Shown here one piece after another: positions 1-8,727 of a stretch of 64,000 nt of DNA. A program made the translations under genes and the position numbers. The DNA is taken from assembly GCA_022843445.1 (NCBI GenBank), contig JALHNS010000002.1:1-64000 (forward strand), in the 5' to 3' direction. Position 1 is the stretch's first letter, and each line of letters begins with the position of its first letter. Under the pieces are notes generated by a model that ran no database searches, was not told the DNA's origin, and saw nothing but the letters and a program-made list of their open reading frames with translations. The DNA comes from Gemmata sp. GTDB taxonomy: Bacteria; Planctomycetota; Planctomycetia; Gemmatales; Gemmataceae.

Positions 1-1863
1 CTGCCGGCGCACGCGGCCGGGCTTCCGCCGCGCGAGCTGTTCGCGCACTGGGACGCGGCGCACGGCGGCAAGGCGAGTGAACAGCTCCTGCGCCAAGCCG
101 TGCTCGCCGTTCGCATGTGGCAACCGGAAGTGATCGTGTGCGACCCGTTCGCCACCGACGCGCCCGCGGCCGACGCGCTCGCGCTGCACGCGGCGAAGGA
201 AGCGTTCAAACTCGCCGCGGACCCGGGCGCGTTCCCCGAACAGATTCAAACGCTGAACCTGAAGCCGTGGGGCGCGAAGAAGCTCTACGCCCTCGGCACG
301 GACCCCAAAGCGACTCCGGTGAAGCTCGACCAAACGGTGTTCAGCGCGCGGCTGAACGACTCGCCGCGGGACTTCGCCGAGACCGCGACCCGCGCGCTCG
401 CGGGCGATCGCGCCGTGACCGACCGCCGGTGCTTCGTGCTGCTCGCGCACCGCGTGCAGGGCGCGGAAGCGCACGCCAACCTGATGGACGGCTGCGCGGC
501 GCTCGCGCACGGCGGCACGGCGCGGCGCGCCGCAGAAGGCACCTTCACCGACCCGGACGCGGCGAAAGAGAAGCGGCGCGCGGTGACGGCGCGGCGCAGC
601 CTCGAAGCGCTGCTCGGCAGTACCGACGCGGAGCTCGCGAGCGCCGAGAAGTTGCTCGGGATGCTGCCTTCGGAACTGAAGAAGATGCCGGACGACGTGG
701 CGGCGCGCACCGCGTTCGCGCTCGCGTCGAAGATGGTGCAGCAGGGCAAGTGGACCGAGGCCCGCGAGGTGTTCGGCGAACTCGCGCTGCGCTACCCGGC
801 GCACCCGCTGGCGCTGGAAGCGTACCGGTGGCTGGTGCGGTTCCACGCGAGCACCGAAGCGCGGCGGCGCACGGAGATCGCGCAGAAGCTCGCGCTCAAG
901 GGCGTCACGTTCGAGCACGCGGGCGGGAACCTGAAGGCGGCGAGCGGCACCGCGACCAACCTCGGCACCGCGAACGCCTTCGAAGACGTGTACCGGTTCC
1001 ACAGCGCGGACGCGATCCTGAAGTGGCACGGCACGTGTCTGGCGTTCGAGCCGAAGCTGAGCGCGTTCGGCCCGGCGCACGCGCGCGACCCGGCGGCGTG
1101 GCTGTGCTTCCACGCGGCCCGGCGGCACCTCGGCAAGTTCGCGGACGCGGACGCCTTCGTGCGCGACTACTTCGAGCACACGCCGGGCGCGAAGAACCTC
1201 GAACCGGGCAAAGACCCGTGGCGCGACTGCCTCGCGGCGGAACAGTGGCTCGCCAACCGCGGCGCGTTCGACCGCGCTCCCAAACCGCTCGCCGTTAGCA
1301 CGTACGCGCACGCGCGGCCGCGCCTCGACGGCAAGCTCGACGACGCGGTTTGGGAGCGCGCGAAGTCGGTCGCGCTCGCGGGCACCGACGACGCGTACAA
1401 GGCCGAAGCGCGGTTCGCCTACGACGACCATTACCTGTACGTCGCGGTGACGTGCGCGCACCCGGCGGGCAAGCGCGCCGAACCGCTGGCGAAGCGCACC
1501 CGCGACGCGGACCTGACCGGCCGGGACCGCGTCGACGTCACGCTCGACCTCGACCGCGACTACCAGACCGCGTACCGGTTCCAGATCGACCACCGCGGCG
1601 CGCTGGCGGAAGACTGCTGGGGCGACCGCACGTGGAACCCGAAGTACCACGTCGCGTTCGCGGCGGGCGAAACGGCGTGGACCGCCGAGTTGGCGATCCC
1701 GCTGGTGGAACTGACCGGCGAGCGCCCGTCGCACGGGAAGGCGTGGGCCGCGAACGTGACCCGCGTCACGCCGGGCGTCGGCGCGCGGGCGTGGAGCGGC
1801 CCGGCCGACGGCGAATCGCGCCCGGAGTGGATGGGGCTGTTGCAGTTCCGCAACGAGAAGTAA
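1..1863 (+). CDS. PIG-L-like deacetylase fused to a CBM9-like domain (5' end outside window)
   Basis: The frame is open from base 1, so the start lies upstream and only the C-terminal 620 codons are visible. The first ~100 residues (WQPEVIVCDPF and the following ADALALHAAKEAF) resemble the second half of LmbE/PIG-L zinc deacetylases, which remove acetyl groups from sugar amides. The metal-binding HPDD-type motif would be upstream and cannot be checked. The middle has a tetratricopeptide-like stretch (GKWTEAREVFGELALRYP). The last ~190 residues begin with RPRLDGKLDDAVWERA and continue through FAYDDHYLYVAVTC, the pattern of CBM9/DOMON-like carbohydrate-binding domains. A secreted or surface sugar-modifying role is an inference. 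The stop is TAA, and the convergent isomerase gene begins 18 bases later. Confidence 0.7.
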   Translation: MPAHAAGLPPRELFAHWDAAHGGKASEQLLRQAVLAVRMWQPEVIVCDPFATDAPAADALALHAAKEAFKLAADPGAFPEQIQTLNLKPWGAKKLYALGTDPKATPVKLDQTVFSARLNDSPRDFAETATRALAGDRAVTDRRCFVLLAHRVQGAEAHANLMDGCAALAHGGTARRAAEGTFTDPDAAKEKRRAVTARRSLEALLGSTDAELASAEKLLGMLPSELKKMPDDVAARTAFALASKMVQQGKWTEAREVFGELALRYPAHPLALEAYRWLVRFHASTEARRRTEIAQKLALKGVTFEHAGGNLKAASGTATNLGTANAFEDVYRFHSADAILKWHGTCLAFEPKLSAFGPAHARDPAAWLCFHAARRHLGKFADADAFVRDYFEHTPGAKNLEPGKDPWRDCLAAEQWLANRGAFDRAPKPLAVSTYAHARPRLDGKLDDAVWERAKSVALAGTDDAYKAEARFAYDDHYLYVAVTCAHPAGKRAEPLAKRTRDADLTGRDRVDVTLDLDRDYQTAYRFQIDHRGALAEDCWGDRTWNPKYHVAFAAGETAWTAELAIPLVELTGERPSHGKAWAANVTRVTPGVGARAWSGPADGESRPEWMGLLQFRNEK

Positions 1864-1881
1864 GCGCGGCGCGCCGCCGGT

Positions 1882-2787
1882 TCACACGAACTGTTCCAAG
1901 AACCGGCGGCTCTGGCGCAGGGCGCGCTTGCGGTCTTCGAGCGAGCCTTCGTACGCGCGATCTTCCACTTCCACGCACACCGGGCCGGTGTAGCCGGCGC
2001 TCGTGAGCGCGGAGAAGAACGGCCCCCACTCCACGTCGCCCAAACCCGGCAACTTCGGGACGTGCCAGCCGAGGCCCAGCGCGCCGACCTCGTACAGCCG
2101 CTCGCGGTCGATGCGCTCGTCTTTCGCGTGAACGTGGTGAATGTGCTTCGCGAACTCGCGGATCGCCCGCGGCGCGTCGATGAACTGCCACACGAGGTGC
2201 GACGGATCGAGGTTCAGGCCGAGGGTGCCGCACGGGAACGTGGCGAACAGTTCGCGCCACACCGCCGGCGACACCGCGACGTTCTTCCCACCCGGCCACT
2301 CGTCTTCGCTGAACAGCATGGGGCAGTGCTCGATCCCGATCTTCACGTTCGACGCGCGGGCGGCGCTAACCAGCGGCTCCCACACCTCTTTCACCGCCGT
2401 CACGTTCGCCGAAACGCTCTTGGTGTGGTCGCGCCCGATGAACGTGTTCACCACACCGAGGCCCAAGAGGGCCGCGGCGCGAATCACGTTGTGCAGGTGA
2501 CCGACCACGAGCGCGCGGTGCGCCGGGTCCGCGTCCAGCGGGTTCGGGTAGTAGCCCAACCCGGAGAGCGCGACGCCGTGCTTCGCGCACAGCGCCCGCA
2601 CGCGGTCGGCGTCGGCCGGGGCGAAGTTCGTCACGTCGATGTGCGTGACGCCCGCGTACCGGCGATCGGCCTTGCCCGGCGGCCAGCACATCGGTTCCAC
2701 GCACGCGAACCCTTCGGCTGCGGCGAACGCGAGCACCTCTTCGAGCGGCAAATCGGGGAAGATCGCGGAGACGAAGCCCAGTTTCAT
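1882..2787 (-). CDS. sugar phosphate isomerase/epimerase family TIM barrel
   Basis: A 301-residue cytoplasmic protein without a signal peptide, starting at ATG 2787. It has the AP-endonuclease-2-like TIM barrel of xylose isomerase-type proteins. The opening [19 protein letters not shown] is the first strand. The likely metal ligands are seen in order: Glu in IGIEHCPM, Asp in [10 protein letters not shown], His in HHVHAKDE and Glu in [11 protein letters not shown]. Family members isomerise or epimerise sugars or inositols, and the substrate cannot be read from sequence. It stands alone, convergent with the upstream PIG-L-like gene and divergent from the BON-domain gene. Length is normal for the family, so it is probably functional. 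Confidence 0.85.
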   Translation of the reverse strand: MKLGFVSAIFPDLPLEEVLAFAAAEGFACVEPMCWPPGKADRRYAGVTHIDVTNFAPADADRVRALCAKHGVALSGLGYYPNPLDADPAHRALVVGHLHNVIRAAALLGLGVVNTFIGRDHTKSVSANVTAVKEVWEPLVSAARASNVKIGIEHCPMLFSEDEWPGGKNVAVSPAVWRELFATFPCGTLGLNLDPSHLVWQFIDAPRAIREFAKHIHHVHAKDERIDRERLYEVGALGLGWHVPKLPGLGDVEWGPFFSALTSAGYTGPVCVEVEDRAYEGSLEDRKRALRQSRRFLEQFV

Positions 2788-2924
2788 GTGTGTGCCGGTT
2801 GTGAGGGGCGGCGGGCGCGGCGCGCGGCTCTCATTCGGTTCTCCCGAACGCGGGGCTAGACTGGAGCGCGCGGCGCGTCGATACTATAAGATGTGTCGCG
2901 GCGAAGTGAACGAGGGCACCACAG

Positions 2925-3725
2925 ATGCGCGAACTGAAGCGATGGGCGTGGGTCGCGGTGGTCGTGGCGGTGTGGGGCGCGCCCGCCAGCGCGCAACTCA
3001 CGGGCAACGCCACCAGCGGCGGCACCCTCACCGGCCTTTCCACCGGCAGCACAATGACCGGCGGTACCGGCGGCATCAACGCGGGCACAACCTCCGGCGG
3101 CGGGTTGAACGGCGGTACCGGCGGTAGCAGCAACCCCAGCGGCAACACCGGCACGCAGTTCCAAGGCACGAATTTGGTCGATCTGCAAGCCCCGCCGGAC
3201 ATCAGCGGCACCACCGGCAGCCAAGGCAGCAGCACACACCCCTCGAACATTTTCTCCGGCTACTTCGCGAACCCATACTATCAGGGCCGGATCAGCGCCG
3301 GCAGCAACGTCGCGCCCGGTGGCTTCGGGCAAGCGCTGTACGGCAATACCGGCACCGGCGCGGTGCGCGGGGGCGGCGCCACCCGCGGTGCCACTGGGGC
3401 GCGGGCGAACACGAACAACCAGAGCGGCATCGTCATCCCGCTCCAAGTGCAGCTGGCCTACGCCGCCGAAATGCGGTTCGCCTCCGCCCCGGTCGCGCCC
3501 GCGGCGCTCACCGCCGAAATCCGTGGCGCCCTCGACGGCACGAGCATGATCACCAACGCGAAGGGCGTGCAGATCGTTCTCGACGCCGGCAACAACGTCA
3601 CCCTGCGCGGCACCGTCGCCGACGACGACGAGCGCCGCCTCGCCGAAGGCTTGGTGCGCCTCACCCCCGGCGTGCGCGGCATCAAGAACGAGTTGACCAT
3701 CGGCAAGGCCACCGCCGGCAAGTAA
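2925..3725 (+). CDS. secreted BON-domain protein with Gly/Thr/Asn-rich N-terminus
   Basis: 266 residues from ATG 2925. Residues 1-24 form a signal peptide ending in PASAQ. Residues ~25-170 are low-complexity Gly, Thr, Ser and Asn with repeated GGTGG-like units, and probably disordered. The last ~70 residues read IRGALDGTSMITNAKGVQIV, then VTLRGTVADDDER and GVRGIKNELTI, which is the BON fold (bacterial OsmY and nodulation) associated with the periplasm and with membrane or phospholipid contact. BON domains usually come in pairs, and here there is one. A hairpin that could terminate transcription follows at 3756-3785. Function is inferred only at the level of envelope maintenance. Confidence 0.75.
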   Translation: MRELKRWAWVAVVVAVWGAPASAQLTGNATSGGTLTGLSTGSTMTGGTGGINAGTTSGGGLNGGTGGSSNPSGNTGTQFQGTNLVDLQAPPDISGTTGSQGSSTHPSNIFSGYFANPYYQGRISAGSNVAPGGFGQALYGNTGTGAVRGGGATRGATGARANTNNQSGIVIPLQVQLAYAAEMRFASAPVAPAALTAEIRGALDGTSMITNAKGVQIVLDAGNNVTLRGTVADDDERRLAEGLVRLTPGVRGIKNELTIGKATAGK

Positions 3726-3755
3726 GCCCGAACAGGCGATGAGGGTGGATCTCCC

Positions 3756-3785
3756 GAAGCCCGCGAACTTCCGTTCGCGGGCTTC
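3756..3785 (+). terminator. hairpin after the BON-domain gene
   Basis: A perfect 12-bp stem (GAAGCCCGCGAA at 3756-3767 pairing with 3774-3785) with a 6-base loop lies 31 bases after the stop codon. There is no long T run, only TTT at 3791, so intrinsic termination is likely but not certain. Confidence 0.55.
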
Positions 3786-3848
3786 GCGCGTTTCCGCCGT
3801 GCGTAGAATGAGTACAACAGGGGTACCATTACCGCTTAGGACTCGCAC

Positions 3849-4271
3849 ATGGCCGGCGTGAACCCGTACATTCAGAAGGCGAACGCGACGAAGGCGGCGC
3901 GCCCGTTCAAGGTCACGTTCGTGGAAGAGGAGACCGGGAAGCGAACGGACGTTGCGGTTGATCCCGCGACGTTCCCGCTCGGCAGCCTCGGTCTCGAAGG
4001 CAGTTTGCTGGACATCGCCGAAGGCGCGGGGATCGAAATCAACCACTCGTGCGGCGGCGTGTGCGCGTGTTCGACGTGCCACGTTCACGTGCAGAAGGGC
4101 GGCAAAAGTTGCAACCCCGCGACCGAAGACGAAGAAGACATGCTCGACGAAGCCCCCGACGTTTCGACCGACTCGCGGCTCTCCTGTCAGTGCGTGCCCA
4201 ACGGCACCGAAGACCTCGTCGTGCTCGTGCCCAAGTGGAACCGCAATCAGGTGAAGGAAGGGCACCACTAA
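3849..4271 (+). CDS. fdx: 2Fe-2S ferredoxin, adrenodoxin/ISC type
   Basis: A 140-residue soluble electron carrier starting at ATG 3849. The cluster-binding pattern is Cys68-x5-Cys74-x2-Cys77 followed 35 residues later by Cys113, which is typical of adrenodoxin-like ferredoxins that serve Fe-S cluster assembly or P450-type reductions. Extra cysteines occur at 72, 88 and 115. The acidic helix TEDEEDMLDEAPD before DSRLSCQC is the usual partner-docking helix of ISC ferredoxins. No isc genes are adjacent, so the pathway assignment rests on family resemblance alone. An N-terminal extension of about 20 residues is longer than usual. Confidence 0.9.
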   Translation: MAGVNPYIQKANATKAARPFKVTFVEEETGKRTDVAVDPATFPLGSLGLEGSLLDIAEGAGIEINHSCGGVCACSTCHVHVQKGGKSCNPATEDEEDMLDEAPDVSTDSRLSCQCVPNGTEDLVVLVPKWNRNQVKEGHH

Positions 4272-4361
4272 GCAATTTCCGCTCGCGTTCCGCCACGCGC
4301 GCTGCTATTCTTACCTGTGTCCGACCTCCCGCCAGTGCCCGTTCCCGCCGGGGCCGATTCC

Positions 4362-5726
4362 ATGCCCGTTTCCCGCGTCGGCTGCGACGACTTTCGCAAC
4401 ACCCTGCGCGGCCCGAACCGGCGCGCGTTCGTGAAAGCGGGTGCCCTCGGCTCGCTCGCGCTACCGGGGCTGCTGCGCGCCGGTGAGAAGGTGCCGACCT
4501 CGCAGACGCGCACGAACAACGTCATTTTGCTGTGGATGCGCGGCGGCCCGAGCCACCACGACACTTGGGACCCGAAGCCCGACGCGCCCGCGGAGGTGCG
4601 CGGCGAGTTCGGCGTCATCAACACGAACGTGAGCGGCGTCCGCCTGTCGGACATGCTCCCCATGTCCGCGAAGGTGATGGACAAGTGGTCCATCGTGCGC
4701 AGCCTGCACCACCACGACGCCGGGCACAGCGCCGGCGACCAAATCTGCTTCACCGGCTACAACAGCGGGCCGAACCCGGACGAAAACGTTCACCCGTCGA
4801 TCGGCTCCATTGTCTCGAAGCAACTCGGCCACCTGTCGCCGGGGTTGCCGCCCTATGTGATGATCCCGCGCGCGCTCCCCGGTGCCGGGAGCGCGTATCT
4901 GGGTGTCGCGCACAAGCCGTTCGAGACGCAGGCCGACCCCGCGAACCCCGGGCCGTTCAAGCTGCCGAACTTCCAACTCGCGCAGGGCGTCACGTTCGAC
5001 CAAGTGGACGACCGCAAGGGGCTGCTGAACCGGTTCGACACCATGCGCCGCGCGGCCGACGCCACCGGCCAACTGGACGCGGCCGACAAGTTCCAGCAGC
5101 GCGCGTGGGACATCCTCACCTCGCCCGCGGCCCGCGACGCGTTCGACCTCGAGAAGGAACCGGCGAAGCTCCGCGAGCGGTACGGCCTCCAACCGGCGTT
5201 CGACCCGAAGGCGAGCAACCGGTGCGGCGCGCCGAACTGGGCGCAGCGCATGCTCCTCGCGCGCCGGCTCGTGGAAGCCGGCGTGCGCATCGTCACGGTC
5301 GATTTGCGCTGGTGGGACACGCACGTGAAGGGCTTTGAGTCGCTGCGCGAGGGCTTCCTGCCGCGCTGGGACCGCGCGTTCACGGCGCTGCTGGAAGACC
5401 TCGAAGCGCGCGGGCTGCTCGAAACGACGCTGGTGCTCGCGTGGGGCGAGTTCGGGCGCACGCCGAAGGTGAACAACGACGCGGGCCGCGACCACTACCC
5501 GAACGTGTTCAGCGCCGCGCTCGCCGGCGGGCCGATCAAGGGCGGGCGCGTGGTGGGCGCGTCGGACAGCACCGGCGCGTTCCCGAAGGCGAACCCGAAA
5601 ACGCCGCAAGACGTGCTCGCCACGGTGTACCGGCACTTGGGCGTGGACACCGAAGCGCAGTACACGAACAACGGCCGCCCCATCCCCGTGCTGCCGAGCG
5701 GCAAACCCATCGACGAACTGATTTAA
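4362..5726 (+). CDS. DUF1501 family protein with Tat signal
   Basis: A DUF1501 protein of the sulfatase-like superfamily, abundant in planctomycetes and usually exported. The ATG at 4362 gives 454 residues. A GTG at 4317 would add 15 residues, but a possible -10 element (TATTCT, 4306-4311) lies too close for that start to be transcribed. The twin-arginine signal NRRAFVKAGALGSLALPGLL is at residues ~14-33. Family hallmarks are LLWMRGGPSHHDTWDPKP near the N-terminus and LAWGEFGRTPKVN with GRDHYPNVFSAALAGG near the C-terminus. In other planctomycetes these genes pair with DUF1549/1553 genes, but here it stands alone. The biochemical reaction is unknown. Confidence 0.85.
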   Translation: MPVSRVGCDDFRNTLRGPNRRAFVKAGALGSLALPGLLRAGEKVPTSQTRTNNVILLWMRGGPSHHDTWDPKPDAPAEVRGEFGVINTNVSGVRLSDMLPMSAKVMDKWSIVRSLHHHDAGHSAGDQICFTGYNSGPNPDENVHPSIGSIVSKQLGHLSPGLPPYVMIPRALPGAGSAYLGVAHKPFETQADPANPGPFKLPNFQLAQGVTFDQVDDRKGLLNRFDTMRRAADATGQLDAADKFQQRAWDILTSPAARDAFDLEKEPAKLRERYGLQPAFDPKASNRCGAPNWAQRMLLARRLVEAGVRIVTVDLRWWDTHVKGFESLREGFLPRWDRAFTALLEDLEARGLLETTLVLAWGEFGRTPKVNNDAGRDHYPNVFSAALAGGPIKGGRVVGASDSTGAFPKANPKTPQDVLATVYRHLGVDTEAQYTNNGRPIPVLPSGKPIDELI

Positions 5727-5858
5727 GAGTTCCACGCTCCAAGTTCCAGAAGTTCCGAGTTGGCGCGCCTTCGCATTTAGGCGCGCCAACTCGCGTTTAG
5801 CGGGCGTCCCGAAGGGACGCCTTCACTTGGAACTTCTGGAACTTGGAACGTGGAACTC
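5727..5858. repeat. large compound inverted repeat with nested hairpins
   Basis: Starting at the base after the DUF1501 stop codon, 5727-5756 is an inverted copy of 5829-5858 (30 bases, one mismatch). Between the arms are two smaller perfect stems: 5757-5769 with 5780-5792 (GAGTTGGCGCGCC) and 5803-5810 with 5814-5821 (GGCGTCCC). The whole block can fold as a long stem capped by two hairpins on either strand. The right arm contains the upstream GTG (5850) of the next open frame, which is why the enoyl-CoA hydratase start is placed downstream at 5904. Confidence 0.85.
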
Positions 5859-5903
5859 CAAAGTCGGGTTGATTCCGCGCGCCGCACCCGCGACCATCTC
5901 GGC

Positions 5904-6725
5904 ATGCTGTTCGACTCTCCGCACCTGCGCGTCACCGCCGAGTACGGCGTGGCGACGCTCTGGCTCGCGTTCCCCGGTGCGCCGGTGAACGCCCTCGACC
6001 ACGCGCGCCTCAGCGAACTGGGCGCGGCGCTGCGCGCGGTCGAAGGCAACCCGTTCGTGAGCGCGCTGGTCGTGCGCAGCGCGAAACCCGCGGGCTTCTG
6101 CGCCGGGTTGCACCCGAGCGCCTCGGAGGTCGAAGACCGGGCCGCGTTCGCGCGCCACGGGCAGCGCGTGTTCGCGCGCCTTGGCGCGCTGCCGTTCGTG
6201 TCGGTGGCGTTCGTGGAAGGCCCGTGCCTCGGGGCCGGCTTCGAGTTGGCGCTCGCGTGCGACTACCGGCTCTGCGTGGCGTCGCCCGAAACGCTGATCG
6301 GGTTCCCGCAAGGCGTCGCGTGCTTCGGCGGTTCGCAGCGTGTGCGGTCGAAACTCGGCAGAAGTGGCGCCGCGTGGATCGCCTCCGGGCGCGTGCTGTC
6401 CGCGCGCGAGGCGCGCGACTTGGGGCTAGTGGACCGTGCGTTCTGCGCGCGCCGCGCGAAGATCGAACTGCGCACCTTTTTGGACGAACTCGAGCGCGAC
6501 CCGCGGGTGCCGGTGCGCCGCGCGTCCGACGCCGGCCTAGCGGAGGAGCGCCGCGCGTTCGCCGCGGCCGAACTCCGCTGGCCCGAAGTGACCGCACCAA
6601 CTGACATCGACACGTTGCTCGCGCGCGGGTTTATTACACCAATTGAGGCCGAGCAGCGGCGCGCGCGCGTTGCGCCGCCCGCGGCGCTCGCGGTTGTGGC
6701 TGAGTCACCCAAACGGGCCGCGTGA
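5904..6725 (+). CDS. enoyl-CoA hydratase/isomerase (crotonase) family protein
   Basis: 273 residues from ATG 5904. An upstream GTG at 5850 lies inside a palindrome and is not favoured. The crotonase fold is recognisable from WLAFPGAPVNALDHARLSEL, the oxyanion-hole strand AGFCAGLHPSA, VEGPCLGAGFELALACDYR and the FGGSQRVRSKLGRSGAAWI helix followed by SAREARDLGLVD. Crotonases act on acyl-CoA thioesters by hydration, isomerisation or cleavage. The active-site acids differ enough between subfamilies that the reaction is not assigned. It is directly followed by the endonuclease III gene (ATG 6727, one base after the stop codon), so the two may be cotranscribed without sharing a pathway. Confidence 0.85.
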   Translation: MLFDSPHLRVTAEYGVATLWLAFPGAPVNALDHARLSELGAALRAVEGNPFVSALVVRSAKPAGFCAGLHPSASEVEDRAAFARHGQRVFARLGALPFVSVAFVEGPCLGAGFELALACDYRLCVASPETLIGFPQGVACFGGSQRVRSKLGRSGAAWIASGRVLSAREARDLGLVDRAFCARRAKIELRTFLDELERDPRVPVRRASDAGLAEERRAFAAAELRWPEVTAPTDIDTLLARGFITPIEAEQRRARVAPPAALAVVAESPKRAA

Positions 6726-6726
6726 C

Positions 6727-7458
6727 ATGGACGCACCGATCACAACCGTCGAACCCGAAGGCAAACTTGCGCCCGCGGCGGACCGCGTGGTGCCGATCAA
6801 CGAGCGGCTCAAACCGCTCTACCCGGATTTCGAGGGACTGAACTACGAGACGCCTCTCCAGTTGTTGATCGCGGTGATTCTCTCCGCGCAGTGCACCGAC
6901 AAGCGCGTGAACGCGCTGACGCCGGCACTGTTCGCGCGGTTCAACACCGCGGAAGCGTTCGCGGAGTGCGACATCAAGGAACTCGAACGGCTCGTAAAGC
7001 CGAGCGGGTTCTACAAGAACAAAGCCAAGAACATCAAGGCGTGCTGCAAGGAACTGGTCGCGCGGTTCGGCGGCACCGTGCCCACACAACTCGACGACCT
7101 CGTTTCGCTCGCGGGCGTCGGTCGCAAGACCGCGAACGTCGTACTCGGGCACGCTTTCGACAAACCCGGCATCACGGTCGATACGCACTGCGGCCGGCTC
7201 GCGCGGCGCTTGGGCCTCACGCGCCACAAAGACCCGGTGAAGGTGGAACTCGCGCTGTGCGAGATCGTGCCGGAACCGGAGTGGCTGCTGTTCAGCGGCC
7301 GGCTCATCATGCACGGCCGCGCGGTGTGCCGCTCGCGCAAGCCACAGTGCGCGAAGTGCGCGATCAGCGACCTGTGCCCGAAAGTGGGCGTGAAGGGTCT
7401 CGCCGCGAAGCGCAAGCGGAAGAAGGTCAATAAACTGCCCGTCGAACCGCCGGCGTGA
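6727..7458 (+). CDS. nth: endonuclease III, DNA glycosylase/AP lyase
   Basis: 243 residues from ATG 6727. It excises oxidised pyrimidines and cleaves the abasic site in base-excision repair. The helix-hairpin-helix LAGVGRKTANV carries catalytic Lys134, and VDTH gives catalytic Asp152. The [4Fe-4S] ligands Cys201-x6-Cys208-x2-Cys211-x5-Cys217 are complete. Compared with E. coli Nth it has ~25 extra N-terminal residues and a basic tail (AKRKRKKVNK). The last codons and the TGA stop are contributed by a palindromic repeat (7441-7471), so the C-terminal VEPPA may have been created by repeat insertion. Probably fully functional. Confidence 0.95.
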   Translation: MDAPITTVEPEGKLAPAADRVVPINERLKPLYPDFEGLNYETPLQLLIAVILSAQCTDKRVNALTPALFARFNTAEAFAECDIKELERLVKPSGFYKNKAKNIKACCKELVARFGGTVPTQLDDLVSLAGVGRKTANVVLGHAFDKPGITVDTHCGRLARRLGLTRHKDPVKVELALCEIVPEPEWLLFSGRLIMHGRAVCRSRKPQCAKCAISDLCPKVGVKGLAAKRKRKKVNKLPVEPPA

Positions 7459-7471
7459 GCCGGCGGGTGCG
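7441..7471. repeat. palindromic repeat unit, family A, at the end of nth
   Basis: One copy of the motif GAACCGCCGGCGTGAGCCGG followed by CGGGT, also found as inverted pairs at 15193-15268 and 20420-20488. The copy overlaps the nth stop codon (TGA 7456-7458) and lies between nth and the peptidase T gene. The core CCGGC-GTGA-GCCGG is itself palindromic, so the transcript can form a short hairpin. Confidence 0.75.
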
Positions 7472-7489
7472 CAACCCACGGTGCCACTC

Positions 7490-8722
7490 ATGCCGTTCGA
7501 CACGCTCCTCGAGCGCTTTCTGCGCTACGTTCGCATCGACACCAAGGCCGACGAGAAAGCGACCGCGTACCCGAGTTCGCCGGGGCAACTCGTGCTCGGC
7601 GCGCTGCTGCGCGACGAACTGCTCGCGATGGGCCTGAAGGATGCCGTGCAGAACGAGTACGGCCTCGTGTTCGCCACCGTGCCGGGGAACGTGCCCGACG
7701 CGCCCACCATTGCGTTCAACGCGCACGTCGATACGAACCCGGAGAACAGCGGGAAGGACGTGAACCCGCAGGTGATCCGCGATTACGCCGGTGGCGACAT
7801 CACGCTTCCCAAAGACACGTCGAAAGTGATTCGCGTGCGCGACAACCCGGAGCTGAACGCGCTCGTCGGCAAGACGATCATCACCACCGACGGCACCACG
7901 CTCCTCGGGGCCGACGACAAGGCCGGTGTCGCGGTGATCATGGAAGCGGCGCGGCACCTGATGGCGAACCCGCAGATCCCGCACGGCCCGGTGCGTATCG
8001 TGTTCACCTGCGACGAGGAAATCGGCTTCGGCGTGAAGCACCTCGAACCGGCGCAGATCGGCGCGGTGGTCGCGTACACACTCGACGGTGCAGGCACCGC
8101 GGAGATCGAAGACGAGACGTTCTCCGCGGACGGCGCGACGGTCACCATCACCGGTGTGAACATTCACCCGTCCATCGGGAAGGGCCGCATGGTGAACGCG
8201 GTACGCCTCGCGGGCGCGTTCTTGGACCGCCTTCCGAAGCGCCGCATGAGTCCCGAAACGACCGACGGCCGCGACGGGTTCATTCACCCGCTCGGCATCG
8301 AGGGCGGTGTGGGCGAAGTGAAAATCAACTTCATCCTGCGCGACTTCGACACGCCGAAGCTCGCGGAACAGGCCGAGATGCTGCGCGCGATTGCGCGCCA
8401 GATCGAAACCGAGTTCCCGGAAGCCGCGGTGAAGGTGGAGACGCGCAAGCAGTACCGCAACATGAAGGACGGCATCGCGAAGTTGCCGCAAGCGGTGACG
8501 TTCGCGGCCGAAGCGGTGCGCCGCGCCGGGATGGAGCCGAAGCACAAGATCATCCGCGGCGGCACCGACGGCTCGCAACTCACCGAAAAGGGGCTACCGA
8601 CGCCGAACCTTTCGACCGGCGAGCACAACCCGCACTCGCCGCTGGAATGGACGTGCCTCGAAGAGATGGAGGCCGCGGTGCGCGTGGTGGTCGAACTGTG
8701 CCAAGTGTGGGCCGGCAAGTAG
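7490..8722 (+). CDS. pepT: peptidase T-like M20 tripeptide aminopeptidase
   Basis: About 410 residues. The start is placed at ATG 7490 (MPFDTLLERFLRYVRIDTKA); a GTG at 7481 would add three residues. Cytoplasmic M20B dizinc aminopeptidase that removes the N-terminal residue from tripeptides. The metal and catalytic motifs are all visible: FNAHVDTNPENSG, TTDGTTLLGADDKAG, FTCDEEIGFG and, near the end, IRGGTDGSQLTEKGLPTPNL. The lid domain insert (VTITGVNIHPSIGKGRMVNAV) is also present. Length agrees with E. coli PepT. It is separated from nth by a palindromic repeat and converges on the 8728-9456 gene with only five bases between. Confidence 0.93.
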   Translation: MPFDTLLERFLRYVRIDTKADEKATAYPSSPGQLVLGALLRDELLAMGLKDAVQNEYGLVFATVPGNVPDAPTIAFNAHVDTNPENSGKDVNPQVIRDYAGGDITLPKDTSKVIRVRDNPELNALVGKTIITTDGTTLLGADDKAGVAVIMEAARHLMANPQIPHGPVRIVFTCDEEIGFGVKHLEPAQIGAVVAYTLDGAGTAEIEDETFSADGATVTITGVNIHPSIGKGRMVNAVRLAGAFLDRLPKRRMSPETTDGRDGFIHPLGIEGGVGEVKINFILRDFDTPKLAEQAEMLRAIARQIETEFPEAAVKVETRKQYRNMKDGIAKLPQAVTFAAEAVRRAGMEPKHKIIRGGTDGSQLTEKGLPTPNLSTGEHNPHSPLEWTCLEEMEAAVRVVVELCQVWAGK

Positions 8723-8727
8723 CCACA

